Source of the DNA: Hypomyces perniciosus
Lineage: Eukaryota > Ascomycota > Sordariomycetes > Hypocreales > Hypocreaceae
NCBI GenBank assembly: GCA_008477525.1
Contig: SPDT01000006.1
Coordinates: forward strand, 4,181,501-4,245,500
DNA length: 64,000 bases
Direction of reading: 5' to 3'
Shown one piece after another: positions 35,250 through 47,050 of this stretch (within the stretch, counting starts at the first letter, position 1; each line of letters starts with the position of its first letter). The notes under the pieces were generated by a model that did not search any database, was not told where the DNA came from, and worked only from the letters and a program-made list of their open reading frames with translations. Made by a program: the position numbers and the translations under genes.

Positions 35250-38200
35250 TCATGAGCTCGGAGCCAGGCTCTGCAAATTGACCAGTTCAGCGTAACGGCC
35301 ATTCTTCCTCATCAGCTCCTGATGCGTTCCCGATTCGACGACACGACCCTGGTCGAATACATAGATAATGTCCGCCTTTTGAATCGTGCTCAGGCGGTGA
35401 GCAACAGCAATTGTGGTCCGACCAGCAGCCGCCTTGTCCAGAGCTGCCTGGACGACAAACTCGGATTCAGAGTCGAGCGCTGACGTGGCCTCGTCAAGCA
35501 ACAGGATCTTCGGGTTGCGGATCAAGGCCCTGGCGATGGCAACACGTTGCTTCTGGCCACCAGAAAGCAGTCCACCCTTGTTACCCACAATCGTGTTAAA
35601 TCCGTCTGGAAGGGAAATAATAAAGTCGTAGATGTTGGCCTCGCGGCAAGCATGCTCAAGCTCCTCGTCTGTCACGTTTTCCTTGGGCGTACCAAGAAGA
35701 ATATTTTCTCTAATCGTGCCCTGGTATAGAGTTGGCTCCTGACTCACAAGCGCAATAAAGGATCGATAGTCGCTGATGTTCAAAGTGCTGATATCTTTAC
35801 CGTCAACATAGACACCACCGCCCAACGGGTCATAGAAACGTTCCAACAACGAAATGGTGGTGCTCTTTCCACATCCAGAAGCCCCAACCAAGGCGACATA
35901 CTGGCCAGGTCGAATATGAAGGTTAAGACCACGGAGGACAGGCTGATCTTGTCGCGTAGGATAGCGGAAATGAACATCACGGAACTCAACCGTGCCTTCA
36001 ATATCGCCCTCCGTAATCCGCTCGCCTTCTTGTGACCACGAGTCGATGCTAGGTTTCCGATCGAAAAGCTGCTTCAACTCATGAGCTGACCTGTGGGCCT
36101 TACCCATGTCAGGAGCAAACGAGAAGATGCTTCCTGCCGACTGCGCACCGTAAATGATGGCCATGAAGCAAAGGAAAAACTGGAACAAGTCGTACTCTCC
36201 TACTGCAAGCCGGGTGCCGCCATACCAGAAGGCCAGACCGAAACAGAGGAAGTTGGCGCCTTGGGATGCACTAAAGAGAGCACTTGATGACAGGACTGAC
36301 TTAAGACTCTTGCGTTGCTGAATTTCAATGTCCTCGCGGTATTTGCGCATGATATCTTGCTCGCGCGTCAGAGAGGCCACGGTACGGATCGCAGAGACGG
36401 CCTCGGAAGCATATGCAGCAGATTCTGCGTAAACAGCCTTGGCTCGTTCTTGAAATTGAAGAAGCAGGTAAAAGCGGAAAAAGCCACAGCCAACAAGAAC
36501 TGGAATTGTCGCAATACAAACCAGTGATAGCTTCCATCCGATGGCGAGAGCCAGTACAGTTGATGATACAAGGGTTGACAGAGTCAACAGAATTGTTCCC
36601 AATGTGGAGCCGCTTAGACCACCAATGTTGTTTGCCTCTGATGATAGGAATGATGTCAAAGCACCAGCTGTGTTCTCTTTCCTGTCGAAGAAAGCGATAT
36701 CTTGTCGAAGGTATGTCCTAAACGCTTGGTCTCGGATACGGCGAACTAGGTGCTCGGAACAGGATGCAAATACAATTCCTTGGCCGCCATAACTGATGAG
36801 CATACCAAACGCCAGCGCGATAAACATGAGAGCCCAAAAGTAAGCATCGTTTCGAACCTGAGTAAGATCAATGCCGGGGATAAGAGCATTCGTCAAAACG
36901 ACAATCTCCTTGGCGAAGAGGACAGCTGAGACAGGATTACCAGCACCGCACATGATGGAGAAGACAAACCCCAACACCATACGCTTCCACTCTGTTCGGT
37001 TAAAAGCGAAGATGAACTTGAGCAGAACCCAGGTGCTATATTTGGTTTCCTCCTCGGGCTCACGCCCCCGGAGTGCAACGCTTGACACAGATTTTTGAGT
37101 CGTCGAACGCTTGAGCTTGGCGGCAATGTCATCATCAGGGTCCTCTAAGATTTCGCCTTCTTTGATTTGCGATCTCCTCTTGATCAACATCTCCTGCTGT
37201 TCGTCGATAAGCGCTTGTTCCTCGGGAGATAGGGCTTCGGCAGCAGCGATATTCTGAGCAGACACCAGTTTGTAGTAAGCTGATTTCTTTTCAACCAGTT
37301 CATCGTGCGTGCCTTGCTCTAGAATATGGCCTGCGGCCATGACAACAATGTTGTGGGCATCCTTGATAGTTGACAATCGATGCGCAATCGTGATCGTAGT
37401 ACGGCCAGCAGAAGCTGCCTCTAGAGCTGCCTGCACAACGCCCTCTGACTTTGTATCTAGCGCAGACGTAGCTTCGTCAAGAAGAAGGACTATAAATGGG
37501 TTAGCAATCATCGCAAGGAAGAGAAGAGAACTTGGAATGGCCCACTTTTTGGATCGCTGACAATGGCTCGTGCAATAGCGATACGTTGCTTCTGTCCACC
37601 AGAGAGAAGGAATCCCCGATCACCAACATTGGTTTCATATCCATCGGGAAGAGCAGATACAAAATCGTGGGCGTTGGACTTTTTCGCAGCAGAGATGACA
37701 AGTTCCCGTTGTTTCTCCTCACTATCATTCTCAAACTCGGTTCCAACCAATCCATAACGAATGTTGTCAAAAATGGTTGTCCCAAAGAGCGTTGGCTCCT
37801 GGCTAACCAAAGCAATTTGTCGACGTAGCCATCGAATATTGAGTTTACTGATGTCATGACCATCAAGATACACAGTTCCCTCAACAGGGTTATAGAAGCG
37901 CTCAACAAGTCCGACAATGGTACTCTTGCCAGACCCAGATGCTCCCACCAGAGCTGTTGTCTTGCCTGCAGGTATTTCGAGTGTTACATTCTCCATAACA
38001 ACAGTTCCAGGACGAGATGGGTAGATGTGCTTGACATTCTCTAGGCGAAGGTTGCCCTGCAGATGCTCTAATGTCTCACCGTCCTCACTCGCTGGATCGA
38101 TGGGGGAAACACGATCGATTGTGTTGAAAATCTTGGACGCGGCTCCAATCGCACTAGTAAAGGCCTGGACACTGGGTGACAAGCTGCCAATGTTGAAGGC

Positions 38201-39427
38201 CCCCATAATGACAGACATCATCACGATTATGACATGATTAAGGGAGATCTCGCCTCGCAAGAGGAAGGTACTGCCTTGCCAGAAAGCCAGGGCATAGCTG
38301 AGGTAGAGCAGGCACATCATGCCGCCGACCATAACGCCCACTGCAGCCTTTAGTCGGAAGCCGAAATATTCAGCCTTTTCAAGATGCTTGTCATATTGGA
38401 TCGCCAAACGATCCTGGGTTCCAAAGGCCGCGGCAGTACGAACCGAACCGAGAACTTCCTCGGCCAAGTTACCACCAAGGCCGTAATGCTCGAGGGATTG
38501 GGTATTATTCTTCAGCATATAGCTGGAGAATATAGATCCGTTAATCAGGAGAGCAACCATAACGGTCGACAAGATCAGCGTCAGCTTCCAGTAGTGCGCA
38601 AAGGCGATAATAAAAGCGGTCACAAACGTAGACAGTGCGCCAATTGTCATCGAGACCTTCTCAGAGATGCCGTCTTGAATAACGTTTGTGTCGGAAGTGA
38701 TTCGAGTCACGATCTCACCAGCGCCAATCTTGTCAAAGAAGCCAATATTCTGGCGCAAACAGCTGTCGAGGTAATTCTGTCGAATCCTGGCCGTGATATT
38801 CTCGCCTGTGTAGATGAAGCCGACAGTAGCAATGTAGGTGACAACGAATTGGCCAACGGCGAGATACACAAAGTACAAGACGTATCTGGCCAGTTCGTTG
38901 CTGAGCTGGCCTTGGTCAATCTGGCCTATGGTGAAATCGGAAAAGGTCTTTTGAAGGCCACCAAAGACGAGCGTCATCAAGGGAAGAGCGGCGCCGTTGG
39001 CAATGGAGCAAATAATAGCAATGACGACGATCAAGATATCCTTGGTTGTGCTGTACCGGTAGAGAACGCCGACGCCATGTTTCAAGTCCGGGGTCAAGGC
39101 CTGCCGCTTAAGGATATCTGCTTGGTCGTCGGGCAGATGCCGGAAGGGCTCCTCGGGGTCTTCTTCCTGCTCCTCTTTGGGGTTGGGCTTCACTTTCTTG
39201 TCCTTCTTCTTCTTCTCCTTCTTCTTCTTCTTTGACTTGGTGTCAGGGTCGGACTCATTGCCGTTGTTGCTGCATCCAAGGTCATTTTTCTCGGGATCAG
39301 TGGTGTCGGTCTTTGGCGGAGGATCCTCGGCGACGGCCAGCTCTTTGGCGACAGCAGACTCGTCATGGCTGGAGGACCGTTCCGAGGGCGCTACCTCGGG
39401 CAGCTTTTCTGAGAGATCAATGCCCAT
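35250..39427 (-). CDS. Full-size ABC multidrug transporter (ABCB/MDR type)
   Basis: Exons 39427-37546 and 37489-35250 (56-bp intron, branch TGCTAAC) encode 1373 residues in TMD-NBD-TMD-NBD order, the usual length for MDR pumps. It would couple ATP hydrolysis to export of drugs or metabolites across the plasma membrane. NBD1: Walker A GASGSGKST near 494, signature LLSGGQKQR near 605, Walker B I-L-L-L-D-E-A-T-S-A-L-D spanning the intron. NBD2: Walker A GASGCGKST near 1160, LLSGGQKQR near 1265, and the same Walker B. Each ends with A-H-R-L-S-T-I. All catalytic residues are intact at both sites. The N-terminal 110 residues are hydrophilic with a Lys/Glu run (KKKKKEKKKKDKK). The ATG at 39427 has a near-ideal GCCGCCATGG context; the upstream extension begins with TTG and was rejected. 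Substrate not deducible. Confidence 0.95.
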
Positions 39428-42400
39428 GGCGGCGGTTGAAGATGGGCTCGCCTGGTGGCGACGACCGCCGTGTTCGGGGCCGCAATATATCGTATCGTTA
39501 CTATCGCAAGAATCACTCAAGCCGTAGACATATCGCGCAGGGTCTGTCTGGAAGATACAGCGCTATGCGACGCTCGCGACATCCACGGGAAACGGTTCAT
39601 ACAAGAAGACGTGACGAAATAGCGACGATGGAGGAGAGAGCATAGGTCAGGTGAAAGCGAAAGCGAAGTCGCATGGAAAAGTACCAGGCAGTGCTGCAGC
39701 AGCTCGCCTTGAGTACATGTAATATTGCGAAAGGCCTGTCAGAAGGAACCGACCAACACGCCCCTCCAGGCCCAGCCAGACATCCGCGTATCCCCTTAAC
39801 AAGCAGGGACTGCGCCGAGAGAAATCCACAACGGCCTCTGGCGAATTGCTTGTTTTAGCGTTACAACCTGCCCGAAGACACGAGGACCGCATTGTGTTGG
39901 TTGATACTCGTACTCGTGCATACCTATCAGACAGACGAGTGGGACGAAAATCTTCCATGTCAGTGACAGGGGTGGACCCAATGACGCCTGGCCCATACGA
40001 GTGAGCCTGGGCAGTCCAAGGGCATACGCACTGTGCTGCGATCACTACGGGGCATACGAAGTACTGGAAGACTCCGCTAGATGCTGCGAAGATCACACTG
40101 TGCGCTAGCGCACTTCTATTTAGTGGCGTGATGGATCCCCCAGTAGTGTATTTCCGTTTACGGTAATCGCGAGTAGTTTCGTACACTCTGTGTTTTCTAG
40201 TGGAATTGGGGGTTCATTTGAAAAGAAAAGTAAGCGTAGAAACATCGATATCTACTTCGTAGCACACATGTGTACTACAAACAGCCCATGGTTACCTCTT
40301 ATCTATTGATGAAGGCGTGTGCATGAATAATATGAATAACGCCCATATTACGGCCGCCATGTCAGTACAGTACGAGTAGTAGTAGTAGTAGTACCACCAT
40401 CTGTTTTCTTCTGTTGTCAAGACGTTTCGTTTAGACCACGGGCGGGTCCCGTTTGCAGCCGGGACTAAGGTCGGCCGGTAATCTTATTATTGTCGGCTTT
40501 GTTTTGGTTTTACTTTTTTTGTTCTTCTGCTCCTCGAATACGTACTATGTACTACAGCGACGAGTACGAGTACTCCGTACCTTCTTCTCTTGCTACCTTT
40601 GCCCCTCGTATTGAAACCAATAATTATGCATCGTACATGACTCCTCGGCTGTGGCGGTTCTGAGGCTGACTCTCCTATCTATCACCGTGATATTTACTTC
40701 GTAGTACGAAGTACTATCTGTAAATATTTTTTGTCGCTGTTGTACTTCGTACTCACGGTGGGAGCGTTCTGCAAGGGACATCTTCTGGTACAGTAATACA
40801 TACGATATGCATCTCGCCACTGTGGATTTCTCCTGCAACAGATCGAATTTCCACTCTTGGCCCTGTGGCACAGTCAGCCAACCAAGAACCAGATGTTAAC
40901 ACGCCCCTAGTTTACTTACGAGTACAACTCCGGATCCCAGACCCAGATCGTCCTGTCGGTCAATCACTATCAGTATGCCGAACTAAGGAGAGCAATGGGC
41001 TGAGTTGGTATTGTTTTCTCCTGATCCTCCGCGTAAAGGGACTTAAAACGCATCAAAACACGGAATACCGGGATATTCGACCGACCCGACAAGGCCAAAG
41101 GATTAGGGCTGGATTCCGTGAGCCCGTAATACTCGACTAATATGATCCTCGTTGCTGTCCGAATCTGACACACCCCACCCTCCACTCATATTACGATAGG
41201 TATATACGGTGCGGGAAGCACTGTATATGCAAAATCCACTTTGCTTCGTCCGTTTTGGTTTGGTCTAGTTGATCACTGTTGATGATCCGTCTGTTCGGTC
41301 TATGGGTTTTTTTTTTTGGATCTTCACCACGATCGTACCGTGGGGTTGGACTCGTAACACGCACAATCCCATACTGACAGAACTATGTATTGGTTTCTTC
41401 GATGTGCCCTGACATCATGCAGCATTGGCCGAAGCGATGGATCGTCGAGTCGGAGCTGGGTGTACCTTACATACCTAAGAGTAAGACATCGAGACTCTCC
41501 GTGTCACTCTTCTCCAGCCATGTTAGTATACGAACGAGTAATAGTAATTGCCCAAAATTAGGCAGGAGCTGGCGTCTCGATCCGCAAAGACAGTACAAAG
41601 TACATATCTTTGACCGATCGAGTTCCGACTCTCTTTTACGCGCAAGCTCTGACGAAATCACGTATGTATGTATGCAACAAGGGTCCACCTATCAAGCACA
41701 TGCGCAGCTCTTGGCAGGCGGCCTGACATGCAATGCTTTTTTTTTTATGTTGCGCCCGCGCGGAGTATTGGTTTCCGTTACAAGTGCTTCCCGGGACGCG
41801 TCGAGTTCCCTCAGCCGCCAGTGGTTGCGGAAATCCCGTTCAAGCCGGACCCGATGCTCTCTGGCGGTGCGGGCTGACAGACCGTGTTGAACTGCCGGAA
41901 CCCCGAAGATAACGTCCGTAATTATCTCCATTACCGGTAGTATCTCACGCCGTTTAATATCTACTCGTATTGATAGTGGCTATTCTACGTCGTACTATTG
42001 CGCAAGCGAGTGTGCCAGATGAATCCCCTGCCTGACCATTTTAGGGCTATTACGACATCGTATTCATTCTTCAATATCATACTCGTTGTTCAAAAAATTG
42101 CGCTGCATGGGTGTATCCCGCTTGAATCTTCACCGCTTCACTTCGTATGGGTTCTAGTAGTAATACTTGTGATTTTTCATTATAGATATTTCCAATACAA
42201 GAAAAGAACTATGGTGGATGACAGATCCAAAAATTGGGTTTGCGATGGCTTATAGGGTAGGTTCGACGTCACTCGATGCGCTGAAACAAGATAGCCAATC
42301 ACAAGCAAGAATGAGGTCAACCGCAAACTTCATCCGTCATTCTAGCCTTATTGCCTCGCCATGAACCTCATCTGGACATCGTGTCCTCTTCACCAATAAA

Positions 42401-42550
42401 CCTCAAAGGCCAGCTATTCCCATTAGCCACACCTGGAAGCGATTTTCTTGATACGAGAAACAGAGGCGTCCACCCTCATAAACGATGTAGAGCATCTATT
42501 GCTCTCAACAATCTAGTTTCCTGTCCACAACCACGAAGCCTCAACCCAAG
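39428..42550. other. Intergenic region, 3.1 kb, divergent promoters of the ABC transporter and SARAF genes
   Basis: The two flanking genes are transcribed away from each other. No convincing frame lies between them. TACGAGTACTCCGTAC, TACTTCGTAGTACGAAGTAC and a TAGTAG run occur at 40368-40395, 40540-40582 and 40695-40755. Confidence 0.5.
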
Positions 42551-43456
42551 ATGCTCCTCGATACACTCACTCTCCTCCTCCTGCTCCCCATCTCCTCCCT
42601 CGCCGCTCGCCCCAAAAATGCAATTCTCCTCTCCGAAGTCCGCTCTCTCACCCTCCGCGGCAACGGCGCCAAAACCACCAACCGTCGTGTCACCCCCGTT
42701 CCCCAGCTCAAATGCATTTCCTCCGCCCCTATTTGCAATATCTACTCCATCGACGTCATGCGCTGCACCAACCAAGGCTCCTCCTACGGTGACGAGGATA
42801 TCGAGTGGAGCTGCACTGCCTCCCTCCCCGAAGAACTCAAGCTCGGCAGTACAGACGTCATCTGCGAGGGCTACGCTTCGGCTGAAGATCCATATGTCCT
42901 GAAAGGCAGCTGCGCTGTTGAGTACAGACTCGCGCTCACTGAAAAGGGCGAGAGGAAATATCCTAGTATTGCCAACCCCAGGGGCTTGTTCAACGACGGC
43001 GAAGGAGGTACGGATTGGTCCGCCTGGCTCTTCACAGTGGTATTCGTAGCAGTTCTGGCATGGATAATCTACTCTGCTTGCTACGGTGACAGAGGTACAG
43101 GGCATCAACAACAACCACGAAGAAGGGGAGACGGCGGCGGCGGAGGGGGCGGATGGAATCCAGGATGGGGACCTGGCAACGATCCTCCGCCGCCCTATCC
43201 CGATCCAAAGCCCTATTCAACCCAGCAAGAAGGATGGAGGCCGGGTTTCTGGTCTGGTCTTGCTGGTGGCGCTGCTGCTGGCTACGCAGCTGGGAGTCGC
43301 AATCGGAATGACGGTTACCGGCGTGGATGGGATACTGGTCCTTCTTATCCAAGGACTTATCCCTCGTCCAGTTCCAGCTCCAACTCCAACTCCAACTCTG
43401 GAACTGGCTCTGCTCGATATGAGAGCACAGGGTTCGGTTCCACTCGTCGCCGATAG
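42551..43456 (+). CDS. SARAF-like regulator of store-operated calcium entry
   Basis: A single exon of 301 residues. Residues 1-18 are a signal peptide (L-L-L-L-L-P-I-S-S-L-A-A). The luminal domain carries the family blocks A-I-L-L-S-E-V-R-S-L-T-L-R, Q-L-K-C-I-S, V-M-R-C-T-N-Q-G-S-S-Y-G-D-E-D-I-E-W-S-C-T-A-S-L-P, and V-I-C-E-G-Y, with conserved cysteines. A TM helix lies at about 157-177 (W-L-F-T-V-V-F-V-A-V-L-A-W-I-I-Y). The cytosolic tail is Gly/Pro-rich with P-P-P-P-Y-P and R-P-G-F-W-S-G-L-A-G-G-A-A-A-G-Y. This is the SARAF (formerly DUF1183) layout. In animals SARAF sits in the ER membrane and dampens STIM/Orai entry. As far as I know fungi lack clear STIM/Orai, so the partner is unknown. 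It converges on BRE1. Confidence 0.93.
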   Translation: MLLDTLTLLLLLPISSLAARPKNAILLSEVRSLTLRGNGAKTTNRRVTPVPQLKCISSAPICNIYSIDVMRCTNQGSSYGDEDIEWSCTASLPEELKLGSTDVICEGYASAEDPYVLKGSCAVEYRLALTEKGERKYPSIANPRGLFNDGEGGTDWSAWLFTVVFVAVLAWIIYSACYGDRGTGHQQQPRRRGDGGGGGGGWNPGWGPGNDPPPPYPDPKPYSTQQEGWRPGFWSGLAGGAAAGYAAGSRNRNDGYRRGWDTGPSYPRTYPSSSSSSNSNSNSGTGSARYESTGFGSTRRR

Positions 43457-43902
43457 AAATACTACTACCTCCGTCTCCTTTACCCTCTGGTCGTCAACGT
43501 CACTCAAGCGGTATGTCAAATGTTTTGGGTCGGCACAGCGCAAATTGCGAGCTCTGTTTATCCAACCCCTCAAACTCCTCGCGGAGCCCCCCTGGGCTTG
43601 TCATCCTCGATATTATGTACACAATTGGAAGCACTGCTCATACCCTCCCTGCCCATAAAAATACACTTGTACAATGTCCAAACACAAGCAGCCCCCCTAC
43701 CACACAGAAAGGGGCTACCAAGAATTCATGTCCGGTTCGCCTGAGGGCGACAATCCACGCGGCTAGCTGTGTGCCAGGGGTGCCTGGGATCGCCCTCGTA
43801 AATACCAATAATCTTCTAACCATTGCTCGGCAAAAATGTAGAAATAAAATAAACATCGAGAGACTCCGCGACGAGACAAGCAGCAGGTAGTTTGGCGTAT
43901 TA
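43457..43902. other. Convergent 3' flanks of SARAF-like gene and BRE1
   Basis: 446 bp between two stop codons of converging genes; it must hold both 3' ends. An AATAAAATAAA run at about 43844 is a possible poly(A) element on the plus strand. Confidence 0.5.
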
Positions 43903-46575
43903 CTAGTTGTGAACTTGCATGACGTCCATTTTATCGAACGCTCGCGAGCAGCTTGGGCATTTGCGCATGCGATTGCTGATACGGTCGTCCACGCATTTAT
44001 TGCAAAAGAGGTGACCGCATGTTTTCAAGGCCGTGTTTTTGAAGTTGGTTCGGCAGACCGTACACAAGGCCATTGTCTGTTCCGTCATATTAGTGCTCAA
44101 GTTTCCCATCAACAAGGTACGGTAGCAAAGACTCACCCGAAGCATCTCTTCCTCTTCCGAGGAGTTGCTCATTGCCTTGTTCTTCCAATTATCCCGGTCC
44201 TTTTGCAGATGCTCAATCCGCACCTTGAGCTTCTCCACCTCGGCCTCTTGCATCGTATTTCGTTCCCTCACTACCGCGGACGCCGAGTCCTTGGACTTGA
44301 CTAGGTTGGTTAAATCTCCAACTTGCTTGCTCATAGATTCCGCCCGCCGCACCGCTTCTAGGCTCGTCGTCTCCATCTTCTTGCTCTCTGAAACCAGAGT
44401 TGCATTCGCCTGCTTCAGGTCCGCCACTTGTTTTTCCAAGTTGCCCAGCAACGTTCGGTTCTGCGACTCGAGATCCTTCAATTGAGCAATAATCTCCGCA
44501 CTCTTGCCATTTTGATGCCTCAGAGACCTTATCTCGTTGTTTCTTGTATCCGCATCCTTTCGAGCCGCGAAATACTTTTGGTCAGCCTTGCTCTTTTCGG
44601 CAATAAGAATTGCGACCTTCTCCTCCAAAGCAGCGAAATCTAGCACTTTCTTTTGAGCCAGGTCCTTCATCTTCTTGTATGCCTTCTCCATGGCTGGCAA
44701 CTCCTGGTTGATGGATCGAAAATCTTGCTCGAGCTTCTTGTACTTTTGCCGCAGCTCTTCCTCTGTTACGCTCTGAATATCGCTCGTATCGGCTCCTTCT
44801 CGGTCTTCCACTGCCTTGAGGCGAGCTAGTTCTGATTCCAGTGCGGAAATCCGATCGTCCTTCGCGGCAACAAGTTCCTTGATTTGCTCGAAAGATGTTC
44901 TCTCTTGCTCCATGGTCGCCTTCCGCTGGGTATTTTCCGCCAGGATCTCATCGCGGGCAGAGCGCACACGAGCCAGATCCTGATCCCTCGAGATGATATC
45001 CGCCTCCAGCTCCTGAGTGATCTGGTTGGCATCCGCCTCCAACTGGGTCCGGAATGCTGATCGTTCTGCCTGGAGCTTTTCCGCCTCCTCACGCAGCTGC
45101 TTGTTCGTTGCTTCCAGGTTGTTGATTCGCTTGATGAGGTCTTCGTTTTGACCCTTGAACTGCTTGAATACGTCCGTTCGGATGAAATCTTCATCAGTCA
45201 ATGTCTCCCGCCGCGCTTTGAGACTTGAGTTTTCTTCCTGGAGAGTCTTCATTTCTGAGAGGAGTGAATCCAACTGCTCCCTTTGCTTCGTCGCGGCAGC
45301 TGTAGCCTCCTCATATTTCACCAGCAGTTCACCAGCGCTCCCATTTACCTCATTCGACTCAGATGTACCTTCACTCGATGTGGCAGCGGGTCTCGTGGCG
45401 TTGGCAAAGGCTTGCTTCTCCAGTTTCTGGACCTGTGAACTTTTGGCACGATCCAGCTTTTTTTCGGCCTTGAAATACCGTAGCGTCGCAGCATTAAGTT
45501 GTTCTGATAGCTGATCCTTCTCATCACCCAGCCGGTCCAACTTGAGAAGATATTCCTTTTGTGCGGCTAGAAGACTGGCTATTTTGCTTTCCAGGGTGGC
45601 GACTTCCGGTGTAATATTCTCTCTTTGGGCAGCCAGGCGTGTGAGCAAAGATTCCGCCCGCGTCTTGATTGTCTTGCCCTTGTCGTGTAAATGTGCTTGG
45701 AAATCATGTAGGTCCTTAAAAACCACACCAGTGAGGTATAGGGGATCTAATGATTCGTCGATTAGACCCCGAGCATCTAGACAGGCGGCAAATTCCACAT
45801 ACCTGTAACCTTTGTTGTCACTGAAGTCTTCGATTCGGCCAACAGTTCTATCTCTTCCAGCACCTGTTCCACTTTTAGCCAAATATTTCAGCATCAATCG
45901 TGACCGGGGCGCATACCTGCCGCCACCATGCATCAATGATGCGCAAATGATCATCATGGTGTACGGATCGCTTATGCAACTCTTCCAAACGTGACTCGGC
46001 CGTGGCGGCTTTGCGACTGTATTCCTGCATTTGCCGATATATTGCTCCCTTTGTATACGCCTGATATGCCATGTCAGCACTAAATCCCCCAGCGGCAGTC
46101 GATGTGCAATATGTACGAAATGGGTGGAATTACGGCAGACGGTGCGTGCGGTGGAATAGTGAATGGGTAGAGCGAGTTTTGGATAACAAAGCCGTTGATT
46201 GTCGTTGCTAGGCAGCGAGCATCATCACTGGCTTGGTGAGCGCTATCATCCAGCAACAACGCCTGAGAGGCTGCAGTTGACGTGGTGAACTAAGGAAACT
46301 CGGGGCAGACAGAAATCCGAGTTGCGGAAAGGATACATTCGCGTGTCGGGCTTTCGCCGATGAAATGGTGGTGGCAGGGGTGCGACACTTACCTCGATCC
46401 AACTCTCCTCTTTCGTTTCGAGGGCGTCGTCCTTGGCCTTTGATCCATTGACGGCAACTCTCTTGCTTGGAGGAGCGATGTCGTCCGCGCCGCTGATGGC
46501 GGGTCTCTTCCTGTCCTCCATCTTGGAAAGCGTGGATGGACGAGGCGAGGCAGATGGCGTCGTTGCAACAGGCAT
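43903..46575 (-). CDS. BRE1: E3 ubiquitin ligase BRE1 (histone H2B monoubiquitination), five exons
   Basis: Exons 46575-46393, 46060-45917, 45863-45803, 45746-44137 and 44076-43903 encode 723 residues. BRE1 with Rad6 attaches one ubiquitin to histone H2B in the nucleus, supporting transcription elongation and H3K4/K79 methylation. The N-terminus has [10 protein letters not shown] and P-P-S-K-R, then the conserved [10 protein letters not shown] and [11 protein letters not shown] block. Most of the rest is coiled coil. A C3HC4 RING closes the protein (671-710): [17 protein letters not shown]. Introns: 332, 53, 56 and 60 bp. The last (44136-44077) is stop-free and in frame but splits S-E-E-E-E-M-L-R from the RING, where known homologues have no such insert. 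M at 46575 or the later M-E-D-R could be the start. Divergent from BDP1. Confidence 0.94.
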
Positions 46576-47050
46576 GAGAGAGCGCGTCAAGGGGAGCCGG
46601 GAATGGGATAGGATACAAAGGGGTTTGGGGGCGGGGGATTGGAAGTTAGGAGGCTTTGGAGCCAAGTCTCGTCCCTAGGCCGGTCGTGCAGGCGGTCATT
46701 CAGCAGGTCGCGTGGGATTGCGTGGTGATGTTGGGGAAACGCTGTCTGGCCAGGAGTTGAAATTTCGAAGTTGACTGGTAAATCAGAGGCACGTCTGCGC
46801 GCCAAAGGGGGATTAGTGTGGTGCTAGCCTGATCAAGTATTTGCTTATCGATGCAAGTTTCGGTTGAACATCGGTTGTCACATGCAACCCCACCTGCGCA
46901 ACGTTCAATTTCTGATTTCTCGGATCCCTGCGCGATGCGAAAACGAAAGTTTTGTGACTTGTGATCGCGCAGCGAGTCTCACCACTGCACTGCCATGGAA
47001 CAGGATTGATCGAAAGCGCACAATTTCCGTGAATTGACACCGAAGCCAAC
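46576..47050. promoter_or_regulatory. Bidirectional promoter region BRE1 / BDP1
   Basis: Only 475 bp separate the two start codons of the divergent genes, so both promoters and both 5' leaders must lie here. No TATA box is obvious, as usual for housekeeping genes. Co-regulation is inference from the arrangement. Confidence 0.6.

Noticed and set aside
38384..39235. 283-codon frame on the plus strand opposite the ABC transporter
   Set aside because: It is exactly antisense to well-conserved transporter exons and has no family motif; its openness comes from the codon bias of the real gene.
4120..39427. Idea that the MFS pump, ABC pump, amidohydrolase and velC form a secondary-metabolite cluster
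   Set aside because: No backbone synthase or tailoring oxygenase is present, and the genes are separated by multi-kilobase gaps and unrelated genes.
39428..39520. N-terminal extension of the ABC transporter
   Set aside because: The extension begins with TTG, not ATG, while the ATG at 39427 has an excellent context.
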